Assembly (NCBI RefSeq): GCF_900197875.1
Contig: NZ_FZMO01000468.1
Coordinates: 1-36,074 of the forward strand
From: Frankia canadensis
GTDB taxonomy: Bacteria; Actinomycetota; Actinomycetes; Frankiales; Frankiaceae
Reading direction: 5' to 3'
Length of the DNA: 36,074 nucleotides
In this document: one piece after another, positions 8,069 through 17,880 of the stretch
Layout of the letters: the number at the start of each line of letters is the position of its first letter
Position numbering within the stretch: the first letter of the stretch is position 1
Program-made: the position numbers and the translations under genes
Notes under the pieces: model-generated
What the model was told of the DNA's origin: nothing
The model's input: only the letters and a program-made list of their open reading frames with translations
Databases searched by the model: none

Positions 8069-9019
8069 ATGTCCGAGGCCCAGACCGCCTCCACCGCCGG
8101 CACGGCGGCTGACACCGCCGGGCAGGCCGACTCCGTCCGGCAGGCCGGCACCGCCCGCGTCAAGCGCGGCATGGCGGAGATGCTCAAGGGCGGCGTGATC
8201 ATGGATGTGGTCAACGCCGAGCAGGCGCGGATCGCCGAGGACGCCGGCGCCGTCGCGGTGATGGCGCTGGAGCGGGTGCCCGCCGACATCCGCGCCCAGG
8301 GCGGCGTCGCCCGGATGAGCGATCCCGACATGATCTCCGAGATCATCGGGGCGGTGTCCATCCCGGTCATGGCGAAGGCGCGCATCGGCCACTTCGTCGA
8401 GGCCCAGGTGCTGCAGGCGCTGGGCGTCGACTACGTGGACGAGTCAGAGGTGCTCACCCCGGCCGACCCGCACCACCACATCGACAAGTGGTCGTTCACG
8501 GTGCCCTTCGTCTGCGGGGCGACCAACCTGGGTGAGGCCCTGCGGCGGATCGCCGAGGGTGCGGCGATGATCCGGTCCAAGGGCGAGGCGGGCACCGGCG
8601 AGGTGTCCAACGCGGTCGTGCACATGCGGACCATCCGCGCCGAGATCGGCCGCCTGTCCACGCTGCCGACCGAGGAGCTCTACGCGGCGGCGAAGGAGCT
8701 GCGCGCGCCGGTCGAGCTGGTCGCCGAGGTGGCCCGGCTCGGGCGGCTGCCCGTCGTGCTGTTCACCGCCGGCGGCATCGCCACCCCGGCGGACGCGGCG
8801 CTGATGATGCAGCTCGGCGCGGACGGCGTGTTCGTCGGCTCCGGCATCTTCAAGTCGGGCGACCCGGCGCGGCGCGCCCGCGCCATCGTCGAGGCCACGA
8901 CGATGTTCAATGACCCGGACGTCCTGGTGAAGGTCTCGCGCGGGCTCGGCGAGGCGATGGTCGGCATCAACGTCTCCGAGCTGCCGCCGTCGGCGCGCTA
9001 CGCCGACCGCGGCTGGTGA
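8069..9019 (+). CDS. Pyridoxal 5'-phosphate synthase subunit PdxS
   Basis: PdxS condenses ribose 5-phosphate, glyceraldehyde 3-phosphate and ammonia from PdxT into pyridoxal phosphate. It forms a dodecamer around which PdxT binds. The protein has 316 residues. Catalytic residues are in place with a constant offset from the Bacillus enzyme: D46 (IMDVVNAEQ), K103 (MAKARIGH) and K171 ([11 protein letters not shown]). The first 30 residues are an Ala/Thr-rich extension not needed for the barrel. The open frame reaches upstream to 7919, but the ATG at 8069, after a purine-rich stretch (aaaagagac), is the likely start. The stop overlaps the pdxT start (GTGA). Confidence 0.96.
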   Translation: MSEAQTASTAGTAADTAGQADSVRQAGTARVKRGMAEMLKGGVIMDVVNAEQARIAEDAGAVAVMALERVPADIRAQGGVARMSDPDMISEIIGAVSIPVMAKARIGHFVEAQVLQALGVDYVDESEVLTPADPHHHIDKWSFTVPFVCGATNLGEALRRIAEGAAMIRSKGEAGTGEVSNAVVHMRTIRAEIGRLSTLPTEELYAAAKELRAPVELVAEVARLGRLPVVLFTAGGIATPADAALMMQLGADGVFVGSGIFKSGDPARRARAIVEATTMFNDPDVLVKVSRGLGEAMVGINVSELPPSARYADRGW

Positions 9020-9615
9020 GCGGTCCGCGGATCGGCATCCTCGCCCTGCAGGGGGACGTGCGCGAGCACGCCCGGGCGCTCACCGACGCCGGGGCTGTCC
9101 CGGTGGCGGTGCGCCGGGAGTCGGAGCTCGCCGAGGTGGACGGGCTCGTCCTGCCCGGCGGCGAGTCGACGACGATCGGCCGGCTGCTGCGGGTGTTCGA
9201 GCTGCTGGACCCGCTGCGGGCGAAGGTCGCGGCGGGCTTGCCCGTGTTCGGTTCGTGTGCTGGCATGATCCTGCTTGCGCGGGACGTCGTGGACGGCCGG
9301 CCGGATCAGCCACTGATCGGCGGGCTCGACATGGTCGTCCGGCGCAACGCCTTCGGCCGGCAGGTCGACTCGTTCGAGGCGGATCTCGACGTCGTCGGCG
9401 TGCCGGGACCGCCTGTGCACGCGGTCTTCATCCGGGCACCATGGGTAGAAAAGGCGGGCGGCGCGGTCGAGGTGCTGGCACGTGTCGCCGAAGCGCCGGT
9501 GGCGGTCCGCCAGGGATCGCTGCTGGCCACCGCGTTCCATCCCGAGCTGACCGGTGACTTCCGGGTCCATCGGCTTTTCGTCGACGTCGTGCGATCGTCC
9601 GGGTTCGGTCGGTGA
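9016..9615 (+). CDS. Pyridoxal 5'-phosphate synthase glutaminase subunit PdxT
   Basis: This class I glutamine amidotransferase supplies ammonia to PdxS. It has 199 residues. The catalytic triad is visible: C81 in GSCAGM, and H175 and E177 in FHPEL. The PGGEST loop (48-53) is the family's glutamine-binding segment. The GTG start overlaps the pdxS stop by the GTGA arrangement, implying translational coupling and matched production of the two subunits. In mycobacteria a thioesterase gene lies between the pair; here they are adjacent. Confidence 0.96.
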   Translation: MSGPRIGILALQGDVREHARALTDAGAVPVAVRRESELAEVDGLVLPGGESTTIGRLLRVFELLDPLRAKVAAGLPVFGSCAGMILLARDVVDGRPDQPLIGGLDMVVRRNAFGRQVDSFEADLDVVGVPGPPVHAVFIRAPWVEKAGGAVEVLARVAEAPVAVRQGSLLATAFHPELTGDFRVHRLFVDVVRSSGFGR

Positions 9616-9637
9616 TCGCAGGTAAGAGGGGCAGGAC

Positions 9638-10393
9638 ATGAGCGGTCACTCCAAGTGGGCGACCACGAAGCACAAGAAGGCGGTCATCGACGCCCGGCGA
9701 GGCAAGCTGTTCGCCAAGCTGATCAAGACGGTCGAGGTGGCCGCCAAGACCGGCGGCGGGGACCCGGCGGGCAACCCGACGCTCGCCGACGCCATCGCCA
9801 AGGCGAAGTCGCAGTCGGTGCCGAACGACAACATCGAGCGGGCGGTCAAGCGCGGCTCCGGCGAGCTCGCCGGCGGCGCGACCTACGAGTCGATCACCTA
9901 CGAGGCCTACGGGCCGAGCGGGGTGGCGATCCTCGTCGAGTGCCTGACCGACAACCGCAACCGCGCGGCCTCCGACGTCCGGGTGGCGATCACCCGCAAC
10001 GGCGGGACGGTGGCCGACCCCGGTTCGGTGTCGTACCTGTTCAACCGCAAGGGCGTGGTGCTGGTCACCAAGACCGACGGGCTGAGCGAGGACGACGTGC
10101 TGCTCGGTGTGCTTGACGCCGGGGCCGAGGAGGTCAACGACCTCGGGGACGCCTTCGAGGTGATCTCCGAGGCGACCGACCTGCACGCCGTGCGGGTCGC
10201 GGCCACCGACGCCGGGCTCGAGGTCGGCTCCGCGGACATCTCCTGGCTGCCGAGCGTCAGCGTGTCGCTGGACGCCGAGCCCGCCGCCAAGGTGCTCAAG
10301 CTGGTCGAGGCGGTCGAGGATCTCGACGACGTCCAGAACGTCTGGTTCAACGGCGACATCTCCGACGACGTCATGGAGCTCGTCACCAGCTGA
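9638..10393 (+). CDS. YebC/PmpR-family protein
   Basis: This 251-residue member of the YebC family begins with the hallmark [15 protein letters not shown], followed by conserved blocks around residues 62-72 ([11 protein letters not shown]) and 91-105 ([15 protein letters not shown]). Family members have been described as DNA-binding regulators and, more recently, as translation factors easing ribosome stalling at proline-rich stretches. The latter is of interest here because many products in this window carry Pro/Ala-rich segments, but that link is inference. A purine-rich site (gagggg) precedes the ATG. It sits between pdxT and ruvC, the usual place next to ruvC in many bacteria. Confidence 0.94.
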   Translation: MSGHSKWATTKHKKAVIDARRGKLFAKLIKTVEVAAKTGGGDPAGNPTLADAIAKAKSQSVPNDNIERAVKRGSGELAGGATYESITYEAYGPSGVAILVECLTDNRNRAASDVRVAITRNGGTVADPGSVSYLFNRKGVVLVTKTDGLSEDDVLLGVLDAGAEEVNDLGDAFEVISEATDLHAVRVAATDAGLEVGSADISWLPSVSVSLDAEPAAKVLKLVEAVEDLDDVQNVWFNGDISDDVMELVTS

Positions 10394-10536
10394 GCGGCCG
10401 GCGGCCGTCCCGGAGCGATCTGTTGGGCGTGTCGTGGATGTCCGGTTGCGCGGCGCGATCTACCATCGAACGGATGTTCTTGGGGTCGCGATGCTCCCGG
10501 GCCGCGAGGTTCTGGGCGGCGGGGTCGGGAGGATGG

Positions 10537-11118
10537 ATGCGGGTGCTGGGCGTCGATCCGGGGCTGACCCGGTGCGGGCTGGGCGTCATCGACGGTGCCC
10601 TGGGCATGCGGGCCAGCCTGGTCGAGGTGGGAGTGGTGCGCACACCGGCCGGCGTCGAGGTGCCGGAGCGGCTGCGTGCCATCGCGGACGGCATCGACGC
10701 CTGGCTGGACCGCACCCGCCCCGAGGCCGTCGCCGTGGAGAAGGTCTTCAGCCAGGCCAACGTGCGCACGGTCATGGGCACGGCGCAGGCCGGCGCGGTG
10801 GCGATCACGCTGGCCGCCCGCCGCGGCCTGCCGGTCGGTCTCTACACCCCCAGCGAGGTCAAGGCGGCGGTCACCGGCAGCGGCCGGGCGGACAAGGCCC
10901 AGGTCGGCTTCATGATCAGCAAGCTGCTCGGGCTGAGTGAGGTCCCGCGGCCGGCCGACGCGGCGGACGCGCTGGCGCTGGCTCTGTGCCACCTGTGGCG
11001 GGGCCCCGCGCTGGCCCGGATGCGCGCGGCGGCCGGTGGCGGCGCGGCGCCGGGCACCCGTGCGGCTGGCGCGGCGCGCATCCTGCCGGGTGGCGCGGGC
11101 AGCGGGGTGGCCGGGTGA
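10537..11118 (+). CDS. Holliday junction resolvase RuvC
   Basis: RuvC is the endonuclease that cuts Holliday junctions moved by RuvAB. The protein has 193 residues. All four acidic active-site residues are visible: D7 (GVDPG), E68 (AVEKVF), D141 and D144 (PADAADALA). The open frame extends to 10423, but the ATG at 10537 has ggagg 4 bp upstream and yields the standard N-terminus MRVLGVDPG. The last 35 residues form a Gly/Ala-rich tail beyond the fold. Its stop overlaps the ruvA start (GTGA). Confidence 0.96.
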   Translation: MRVLGVDPGLTRCGLGVIDGALGMRASLVEVGVVRTPAGVEVPERLRAIADGIDAWLDRTRPEAVAVEKVFSQANVRTVMGTAQAGAVAITLAARRGLPVGLYTPSEVKAAVTGSGRADKAQVGFMISKLLGLSEVPRPADAADALALALCHLWRGPALARMRAAAGGGAAPGTRAAGAARILPGGAGSGVAG

Positions 11119-11870
11119 TCGCGTCGGTGTCCGGCACGGTGGCGGCGCTCGGCCCGCTGTCCGCCGTCGTCGAGGTGGGCGGGGTCGGCCTGCTGATCCA
11201 GTGCACCCCCTCGACGCTGGCGGGGCTGCGGGTGGGGGAGCCGGCGGCCCTCGCCACCACCCTCGTCGTGCGCGAGACCGAGCTGACCCTCTACGGGTTC
11301 GTCGACGCCGACGCCCGGGACGTCTTCGAGAGCCTGCAGTCCGCCGCCGGGGTGGGGCCCAAGCTCGCTCAGGCCGTCCTCGGCGTGCTCGACCCCGACG
11401 CGGTCCGCCGGGCCGTGGCCGAGGAGGACCTGGGCCTGCTCACCCGCGTTCCCGGGATCGGGCGCAAGGGCGCCCAGCGGATCGTGCTGGACCTGCGTGA
11501 CCGGCTCGGCCCGCCGCGCGGCGGGGCCGTCGTGCCCGGCCCGCGCGGGTCCGCCTCGGCGGCGGCCGCCGTGCCCGGCGCCCCCGCCGGCGTCGGTGAC
11601 GCGGTGCGGGAGGCGCTGGCCGGTCTCGGCTACTCCGCCCGCGAGGCCGAGGACGCGGTGGGTCGGGCCCTCGCCGCGCTCGCGGCGCCCGCGCCCGAGC
11701 AGGGCGGTGCGGGAGCCGCCGGCGGAGATCCCGCGGGTACGGGCGGTCCCGCGGGCACGGGTGCTGCCGTGGGCACTGGCGCCGCCGTGGGCACTGGGAG
11801 CGATCCCGGTGGCGCCGCTCCCGACGCCGCGACGCTGCTGAGGGCCGCCTTGGCCGTGCTGCGGCGATGA
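11115..11870 (+). CDS. Holliday junction branch migration protein RuvA
   Basis: RuvA binds the four-way junction as a tetramer and recruits RuvB. Domain I (1-62), the helix-hairpin-helix pair (about 71-90 and 109-128) and a C-terminal domain III (159-190 plus 238-251) are recognisable. At 251 residues it is about 50 longer than the usual 200. The excess is a Gly/Ala/Thr-rich segment (about 191-237), with the unit GTGAAV repeated, which falls inside domain III, the RuvB-contacting domain, between its helices. The GTG start overlaps the ruvC stop. Confidence 0.95.
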   Translation: MIASVSGTVAALGPLSAVVEVGGVGLLIQCTPSTLAGLRVGEPAALATTLVVRETELTLYGFVDADARDVFESLQSAAGVGPKLAQAVLGVLDPDAVRRAVAEEDLGLLTRVPGIGRKGAQRIVLDLRDRLGPPRGGAVVPGPRGSASAAAAVPGAPAGVGDAVREALAGLGYSAREAEDAVGRALAALAAPAPEQGGAGAAGGDPAGTGGPAGTGAAVGTGAAVGTGSDPGGAAPDAATLLRAALAVLRR

Positions 11871-11907
11871 CGGTCCCGTCGGCGCGCCGCCGCGGGGGAG
11901 GGCGGGC

Positions 11908-12981
11908 GTGAGCGAGCAGGGGCTGGTCTCAGCGGCCGCGAACGCGGAGGAGCGGGCGTTCGAGGCCGGGCTGCGGCCGCGCACGCTCGCCGAGTTCGTC
12001 GGCCAGCGCAAGGTCCGCGAACAGCTGTCGATCATGCTGGAGGGTGCGAGGGGCCGCGGGCGCCCGCCGGACCACGTGCTGCTCTCCGGCCCGCCGGGCC
12101 TCGGCAAGACCAGCCTCGCCATGATCATAGCGCAGGAGCTGGAGGTCCCGCTGCGGATGACCAGCGGCCCGGCGATCGAGCGCGCCGGTGACCTCGTCGC
12201 GATCCTGACCGCGCTGTCCCCCGGCGAGGTGTTGTTCCTCGACGAGATCCATCGCATCGCCCGTCCCGCCGAGGAACTGCTCTACTCGGCGATGGAGGAC
12301 TTCCGCGTCGACGTGATCCTCGGCAAGGGCCCGGGTGCGACGGCGATCCCGCTGGAGGTCGCCCCGTTCACCCTCGTCGGCGCGACGACCCGGTCGGGGC
12401 TGCTCACCGGCCCGCTGCGAGACCGCTTCGGCTTCACCGCCCACCTGGACTTCTACGACCCCGACGAGCTGACCCGGGTGCTCACCCGCTCCGCCGGCCT
12501 GCTCGGCGTCCCCCTCACCGAGCACGGCGCGGTCGAGGTCGCCGGGCGCTCCCGCGGCACCCCGCGCATCGCCAACCGGCTGCTGCGCCGCGTGCGCGAC
12601 TACGCCGAGGTGCGTGCCGATGGGGTGGTCACCCGCGAGACCGCCGCCGCGGCCCTGCGCGTCTATGACGTCGACGTTCTGGGCCTCGACCGGCTCGACC
12701 GCGCCGTGCTGGAGGCCCTGGTGCGCCGGTTCGGCGGTGGCCCGGTGGGGCTCACCACGCTCGCCGTGTCGGTGGGGGAGGAACCGGAGACGGTGGAGGA
12801 CGTGGCCGAGCCGTTCCTGCTGCGGGCGGGCCTGCTGATCCGCACCTCCCGCGGCCGGGTGGCCACCCCGGCGGCCTTCACACACCTCGGCGTCGAGCCC
12901 GTCGTCGAACCACTCGGGCGCAGCCAGGCCGCGCTGTTCCCGGACGGCGGCCAGTCCGCGCAGGGGGCGGACTTCCCGTAG
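11908..12981 (+). CDS. Holliday junction branch migration ATPase RuvB
   Basis: RuvB is the hexameric AAA+ motor that drives branch migration. The protein has 357 residues. Walker A GPPGLGKT is at 61-68, Walker B with LDEIH at 111-115, sensor 1 ATTR at 159-162, and the winged-helix DNA-binding domain follows after about residue 265. The GTG start at 11908 is preceded by gggggaggg. It lies 37 bp after ruvA, and the three ruv genes form one unit. The last 25 residues are a short variable tail. Confidence 0.96.
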   Translation: MSEQGLVSAAANAEERAFEAGLRPRTLAEFVGQRKVREQLSIMLEGARGRGRPPDHVLLSGPPGLGKTSLAMIIAQELEVPLRMTSGPAIERAGDLVAILTALSPGEVLFLDEIHRIARPAEELLYSAMEDFRVDVILGKGPGATAIPLEVAPFTLVGATTRSGLLTGPLRDRFGFTAHLDFYDPDELTRVLTRSAGLLGVPLTEHGAVEVAGRSRGTPRIANRLLRRVRDYAEVRADGVVTRETAAAALRVYDVDVLGLDRLDRAVLEALVRRFGGGPVGLTTLAVSVGEEPETVEDVAEPFLLRAGLLIRTSRGRVATPAAFTHLGVEPVVEPLGRSQAALFPDGGQSAQGADFP

Positions 12982-13304
12982 GTGGGAAGCGGGTGCGGGG
13001 ACGGCGGCACCGTGTCGCGAACTCCGCGTGTGATGTCCGTGTTGTCGCCGAATTCGCGGCACGGGGGCCGCCGCAACGCCGTCGGAACGTAGCCGCGCCC
13101 CGCCGCTCCGACGCGCTTGAAGATCAAATCTCGCGACGCGCCCTGGAAGCCCCCGGGGGGCGGGCGCGTGCGGGTCAGCCGGGCGCGTGCCCGGCCGACG
13201 GCGGGCCGACGCGCCGCCACCCCAAACCCGGACAGTGTGGCCCTGCCCACCGGCGGCATCCGGTCGATACGTACGATCGCCGCAACACATCAGGAGGACA
13301 GGAC
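12982..13304 (+). promoter_or_regulatory. Intergenic region with yajC promoter signals
   Basis: This 323-bp gap has no gene. TACGAT at 13272-13277 is a plausible -10 (TAnnnT) for yajC-secD-secF, without an evident -35. AGGAGG at 13292-13297 is the yajC ribosome-binding site, 7 bp before its GTG. The upstream part is G+C-rich and unremarkable. Confidence 0.35.
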
Positions 13305-13838
13305 GTGCACGGACTCGTAAGCGCGGCGACGGCGGCCAGCAACAACGGCGGCGGATCGATCGGTGGGTTCCTTATCCCGCTGATCCTCGTCCTCGCGGTG
13401 GTCTACATCTTCTCGATGCAGCGTCGCCGCACGAAGGCTCAGCAGGAGCAGGTGTCCAAGCTCGCTCCCGGCTCCCTGGTGATCACCACCGCCGGTCTCT
13501 ACGCCACCGTCGTGGAGCTGGAGGAGGGCGACGTCCTGCTGGAGATCGCCCCCGACGTCGTCTGTCGGTTCACCCGCAGTGCCGTCGCTCGGGTGGTCAG
13601 CGCGCCGGACCAGGACGGCCAGGCGCACGGCGACGCCGCCCACGACGGCGACGAGCACGAGACCGACGAGCACGAGACCGACGAGCAGGGGGTTGGCGAG
13701 CAGGGGGATGGCGGGGACGAGGCCCCGGGCGCCGGGGCGGAGACCACCGCCGGCGAGTCCGGCAGGGCGGACGGCGCCGACGGCCCTACCCTGCGCAAGG
13801 ACGTGGACGTGAGCCATCCCCCGCACAAGGAACATTGA
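13305..13838 (+). CDS. Preprotein translocase accessory subunit YajC
   Basis: This 177-residue inner-membrane protein works with SecDF at the Sec translocon. One membrane helix (about 19-38) is followed by the conserved YajC block (QRRRTKAQQEQ, then LAPGSLVITTAGLYATVVE). The frame is open back to 12993, but AGGAGG just before the GTG at 13305 fixes the start. After residue 100 the protein has a long acidic tail with the unit DEHET repeated twice. The gene is 148 bp before secD and probably in the same operon. Confidence 0.92.
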   Translation: MHGLVSAATAASNNGGGSIGGFLIPLILVLAVVYIFSMQRRRTKAQQEQVSKLAPGSLVITTAGLYATVVELEEGDVLLEIAPDVVCRFTRSAVARVVSAPDQDGQAHGDAAHDGDEHETDEHETDEQGVGEQGDGGDEAPGAGAETTAGESGRADGADGPTLRKDVDVSHPPHKEH

Positions 13839-13986
13839 CCCGACGTGGACCTGTCGTCGCGTCACTGCCGGGGGCTCGGAACGTACCCTCGGTGACATTC
13901 GTTCGGGTACGTTGAGCACCGCCGCCGCGGGCAACGGTGAGGCGAACCAGCGCCGGTCTACCGGTGCGTAGGGAAGGGACTCGCAC

Positions 13987-15900
13987 GTGGCACGCCGCTC
14001 GGCACGGGTTTCCGCGGGAAGCTCCGCCTGGACCCGGCTGGGGATCCTCACCGGGCTGTTGGCGATCCTCTACGGCCTGATGGCCATCACCGGCAACTGG
14101 ACCCCCCGTCTCGGTCTCGACCTGCAAGGCGGGACGAGCGTGATCCTCACGCCCAAGGCCATCTCCGGCAGTTCCGTCGACTCGGGCGCGATCAACCAGG
14201 CGGTGGACATCATCCGCCAGCGAGTCGACGGGCTCGGTGTCGCGGAGTCCGAGGTCCACCGGACCGGCAACCAGATCGAGATCTCGGTTCCCGGCCGGGG
14301 CCGCAACGACGTGGTCGACCTCGTGGGCCAGACCGCCGAGCTGCGGTTCCGGGAGGTCTACCAGACGGCGGCGGCTACTCCCGCCCCGGCGCCGAAGCCG
14401 ACCACCAGCGCGCCCGCGGCACCGACGCCGGCCGCGGGCGCGACGCCCACCCCCGGGGCCGGCACGAGCACCGGCGCCCCCGCCTCGCCCCGACCGTCGG
14501 CCTCGGCCAGCCCGTCGGCCTCCAACCGGCCCGCGGCGCTCGGCGACGGCTCCGGCCTCGTCGCCCAGCCGGTCGCGCTCGCCGCCGCCGGCGGCACCCA
14601 CACGAGCGCCGCCGGCAGTGTCGTGACGGCCGCCTCGGTCGCGCCGGGGGCCGCCACGTCGTCGTCCCCGGCCGCGTCCGTCGCCCCCGTGGCCTCCACG
14701 GCCCCGGCCGCGCCCGCGGCGTCCGCCTCGCCGGCCCCGTCCACGACGGCGGCCGCCGGCGACGCCGGCACGCCGCCGGCCGACGCCGTCGCCCGGTACA
14801 ACGCTCTGACCTGCGCGGCCTCCGACGTGCGCCAGGCGTCGGTGAGCACCGACCGGCCCACCGACTGGACCGCCGCCTGTGAGCGCAACGGGACGACCAA
14901 GTACCTGCTCATGCCCGCGTCCGTGGTCGGTACCGACGTGAAGACGGCCTCCGCCGGCCTGCAGGGTGGCGGCGGGACAACCAACATCAACACCGGCCAG
15001 TGGGTCGTCAACGTCGAGTTCACCGGCTCGGGGCAGAGCAAGTTCACCAAGCTGACCGAGCGGACCATCAACAAGCAGGTCGCGATCGTGCTCGACGGCG
15101 TGGTGCAGTCCGCGCCGGTGACCAACGAGCGCATCGCCGGATCGGCCCAGATCTCCGGCTCGTTCACGCAGTCCGACGCCGAGGACCTCGCCAACGTGCT
15201 GCGCTACGGCGCGCTGCCGCTCGCGTTCGAGCGTTCCCAGGCGGAGTCGATCTCGCCGACCCTGGGCCACGACTCGCTGCACGGCGGCCTGCTCGCCGGG
15301 GTCATCGGGCTGCTCCTCGTCGTCGCCTACTCGTTCCTGTACTACCGGGCACTCGGGATCGTGGTGGTGGCCTCGCTCGCGGTCTCCGCGGCGATCATCT
15401 ATGCCTCGGTGGTGCTGCTCGGGGCCGCGATCGGCTTCACGCTGACGCTCGCCGGCATAGCCGGTCTGATCGTCTCGATCGGTGTCACCGCGGACTCGTT
15501 CGTCGTCTACTTCGAACGCATCAAGGACGAGGTGCGGTCCGGGCGGACGGCGCGGGCGTCCGCGGACCGGGCCTGGCCCTCGGCTCGACGCACGATGCTC
15601 TCGGCGGACACGGTGTCGTTCCTCGCCGCCGCGGTGCTGTACATCCTGTCGATCGGCTCGGTGCGCGGGTTCGCCTTCACCCTCGGCCTGTCGACGCTGA
15701 GTGACGTCCTGATCATGTTCATCTTCACCCGGCCGATGGTGGCGCTGCTGGTGCGGCGCAGGCTGTTCTCCACCAGCCGGTTCTCGGGCCTGAGTCCGAC
15801 ATCCGTCGGCGGGCGGGCCGCCCCCGCGCCGTCGGCCGCGCCCGGCCGGACCCGGCTGGCCAAGCGGCCGTCGCCGGCCGGGCAGAAGCGGGAGAGCTGA
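13987..15900 (+). CDS. Protein translocase subunit SecD
   Basis: SecD forms, with SecF, the proton-driven membrane complex that helps complete protein export. The protein has 637 residues. It shows the first membrane helix (about 15-35), the GLDLQGG motif (43-49), the periplasmic P1 domain and five C-terminal helices between about 430 and 590, with the RND-like signature DSFVVYFERIKDE at 503-515. Between residues about 128 and 265 lies a 135-residue Ala/Pro/Ser/Thr-rich insertion that splits the P1 region and should be on the outer face of the membrane. The GTG start follows gggaaggg at a good distance. secF begins 3 bp after the stop. Confidence 0.95.
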   Translation: MARRSARVSAGSSAWTRLGILTGLLAILYGLMAITGNWTPRLGLDLQGGTSVILTPKAISGSSVDSGAINQAVDIIRQRVDGLGVAESEVHRTGNQIEISVPGRGRNDVVDLVGQTAELRFREVYQTAAATPAPAPKPTTSAPAAPTPAAGATPTPGAGTSTGAPASPRPSASASPSASNRPAALGDGSGLVAQPVALAAAGGTHTSAAGSVVTAASVAPGAATSSSPAASVAPVASTAPAAPAASASPAPSTTAAAGDAGTPPADAVARYNALTCAASDVRQASVSTDRPTDWTAACERNGTTKYLLMPASVVGTDVKTASAGLQGGGGTTNINTGQWVVNVEFTGSGQSKFTKLTERTINKQVAIVLDGVVQSAPVTNERIAGSAQISGSFTQSDAEDLANVLRYGALPLAFERSQAESISPTLGHDSLHGGLLAGVIGLLLVVAYSFLYYRALGIVVVASLAVSAAIIYASVVLLGAAIGFTLTLAGIAGLIVSIGVTADSFVVYFERIKDEVRSGRTARASADRAWPSARRTMLSADTVSFLAAAVLYILSIGSVRGFAFTLGLSTLSDVLIMFIFTRPMVALLVRRRLFSTSRFSGLSPTSVGGRAAPAPSAAPGRTRLAKRPSPAGQKRES

Positions 15901-15903
15901 CAG

Positions 15904-17139
15904 ATGGCACTGCTCGCGCGGATCTACCGCAGCGACTTCCACGCCGACTTCGTCGGCCGCCGGCGGGTCTGGTACACGATGTCCGGCGTCATCATCGCGG
16001 TGTGCCTCGTCAGCATGATCTTCCGCGGCTTCTCCCTCGGCATCGAGTTCTCCGGCGGCGCGGTCTTCCAGCTTCCGAGCAACGGCGGCACGGTCGAGCA
16101 GGTCGACGAGACGCTGTCCAGCGTCGGGATCGACCCGGCCGACAGCGTCGTCCAGCAGCTGGAGACGTCGAAGCAGTTGCGCGTCCAGACCCGGACGCTG
16201 TCCGACCAGCAGACCGAAGCGCTGACGAACGCGCTGGCCAAGAAGTTCTCGGTGGCCAACCCGGATCGTGACATCGCCGTGTCGACGGTCGGCTCGTCGT
16301 GGGGCTCGACGATCACCAAAAAGGCGATCCAGGGCCTGGTCGTCTTCCTGATCCTGGTCGTGCTCTACCTGTCGATCAGGTTCGAGTGGAAGATGGCGCT
16401 GGCCGCGATGGCGGCACTCATCCACGACCTCGTCGTCACGATGGGCGTGTACTCGCTCGTCGGCTTCGAGGTGACGCCGTCGACGGTGATCGCCGTGCTG
16501 ACCATTCTCGGCTTCTCGCTGTACGACACGGTGGTGGTGTTCGACCGCGTGCGCGAGAACACGGCGGGGATGGCGACCTCCACCAGGCGTACGTATGGCG
16601 AGGCGACGAACGACGCGCTCAACGAGACCCTGGTCCGCTCGCTCAACACCTCGCTGATCGCCCTCATCCCGGTGGCCTCGCTGCTGTTCGTCGGCGCTGG
16701 GCTGCTCGGGGCGGGCACACTGAAGGACCTCGCGCTCGCGCAGTTCGTCGGCATCGCCTCCGGTACCTACTCGTCGCTGTTCTTCGCCACGCCGCTGCTC
16801 GTCGACCTGCGGCGCCGTGACGAGGACGTGCGGGCCCTCGACGCGCGGGTCCTGCGAGAGCGGGCGCGGCGCGCGCGGACCGCCGCCACGGCGCAGCAGG
16901 AGGCTGCGGGGACGGTCCCGGCGACGGCGCCGCACACGGCGGTGGCGGTCGCGGACGGACCGGACGATGTCGACGATCCGCGCGACGGGCCCGGCCAGGG
17001 CTCGGGGCGGGAACCCGTGCCGGCCGGGGCGAACCTCGGCGGTGGTGTCCGACGGCCACCGCCGGCGGCCGCGGCCCGACGCGCCGGGGGTCGTAAACCC
17101 GGCCGGCGGGGGCGGCCGAGCGGTAAGAAACGTCGGTGA
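15904..17139 (+). CDS. Protein translocase subunit SecF
   Basis: This 411-residue partner of SecD has the first helix at about 25-41, the IEFSGG motif at 47-52, five further helices between about 141 and 300, and the signature YDTVVVFDRVREN at 207-219. After about residue 305 there is a 100-residue hydrophilic cytoplasmic tail rich in Ala, Arg and Pro, ending in basic residues (KKRR), longer than in most SecF proteins. It starts with ATG 3 bp downstream of the secD stop, so the two are surely co-transcribed. Confidence 0.95.
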   Translation: MALLARIYRSDFHADFVGRRRVWYTMSGVIIAVCLVSMIFRGFSLGIEFSGGAVFQLPSNGGTVEQVDETLSSVGIDPADSVVQQLETSKQLRVQTRTLSDQQTEALTNALAKKFSVANPDRDIAVSTVGSSWGSTITKKAIQGLVVFLILVVLYLSIRFEWKMALAAMAALIHDLVVTMGVYSLVGFEVTPSTVIAVLTILGFSLYDTVVVFDRVRENTAGMATSTRRTYGEATNDALNETLVRSLNTSLIALIPVASLLFVGAGLLGAGTLKDLALAQFVGIASGTYSSLFFATPLLVDLRRRDEDVRALDARVLRERARRARTAATAQQEAAGTVPATAPHTAVAVADGPDDVDDPRDGPGQGSGREPVPAGANLGGGVRRPPPAAAARRAGGRKPGRRGRPSGKKRR

Positions 17140-17171
17140 ACCGGGCGCATCCCGGGTGCGGCCACGGCCGT

Positions 17172-17185
17172 TCCGGGCGCCCGGA
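17172..17185. repeat. 14-bp perfect palindrome between secF and apt
   Basis: TCCGGGCGCCCGGA is its own reverse complement. It lies in the 77-bp gap between secF and apt. It could be part of a terminator or a binding site, and no evidence separates these. Confidence 0.3.
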
Positions 17186-17216
17186 GGAAGATTCTCCGGA
17201 CTAGCCCGAAAGTGGG

Positions 17217-17798
17217 ATGAGCAGGACGATGACGAGCATCGGCGAGGCGGCACCCGAGCGGTCCGCCACGAACGACGCGGCCGCCGACGTGTTGCGTGGC
17301 CACGTCCGGGACATCCAGGACTGGCCGCAGCCCGGAGTCGTGTTCAAGGACATCACCCCGCTGCTGTCGTCACCCGCCGCGTTCGGCGTGGTGATCGGCG
17401 CCTTCGCGGACGTGGCACGGGAGCGGGGCGCGACGACGATCGCGGGGATCGAGGCGCGCGGATTCCTGCTCGCCGCGCCCGTGGCCGACCGGGTCGGCGC
17501 CCGCCTGGTGCCGATCCGTAAGAAGGGCAAGCTGCCCGGCCCGACCCGCGGCGCCACCTACGACCTGGAGTACGGGACCGCCACCATCGAGATCCACGCC
17601 GACGCGGTGGGCCCGGGGGAGCGGGTGCTGCTGATCGACGACGTGCTCGCGACCGGCGGCACGGCCGCCGCGGCGCACGGCCTGCTCGCCGACGCCGGCG
17701 CCGACGTGGTCGGACTCGCCGTCCTCATGGAGCTGTCCTTCCTGGCCGGCCGGGAGCGTCTCGGCGCGGTCGATATCGTCACTCTTCTGACGATTTGA
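17217..17798 (+). CDS. Adenine phosphoribosyltransferase
   Basis: Apt salvages adenine to AMP using PRPP in the cytosol. The protein has 193 residues. The PRPP-binding motif VLLIDDVLATGGTA is at 137-150, and the N-terminal apt blocks (IQDWPQPGVVFKDITPLL, 33-50) are intact. Two ATG codons are possible (17217 and 17229). The first is listed; neither has a strong ribosome site. The position between secF and the rel genes is the usual actinobacterial order, linking purine salvage to (p)ppGpp metabolism only by neighbourhood. Confidence 0.94.
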   Translation: MSRTMTSIGEAAPERSATNDAAADVLRGHVRDIQDWPQPGVVFKDITPLLSSPAAFGVVIGAFADVARERGATTIAGIEARGFLLAAPVADRVGARLVPIRKKGKLPGPTRGATYDLEYGTATIEIHADAVGPGERVLLIDDVLATGGTAAAAHGLLADAGADVVGLAVLMELSFLAGRERLGAVDIVTLLTI

Positions 17799-17844
17799 TT
17801 CACTCTGGGCCTGGGCTGCGGAAGGCGGCCGGACGCGACGGCGT

Positions 17845-17850
17845 TAGGCT
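17845..17850 (+). promoter_or_regulatory. Possible -10 element upstream of relA
   Basis: TAGGCT fits the TAnnnT pattern and lies 30 bp before the GTG of the first rel gene, in the 82-bp gap after apt. There is no clear -35. It suggests that the rel pair can be transcribed separately from apt. Confidence 0.35.
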
Positions 17851-17880
17851 CGTTGTCTAGTCCCTACGCAGGAGCGGCCC

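Noticed and set aside
13786-17253. 1155-codon minus-strand frame opposite secD and secF
   Set aside because: Antisense shadow of two certain genes, with low-complexity translation.
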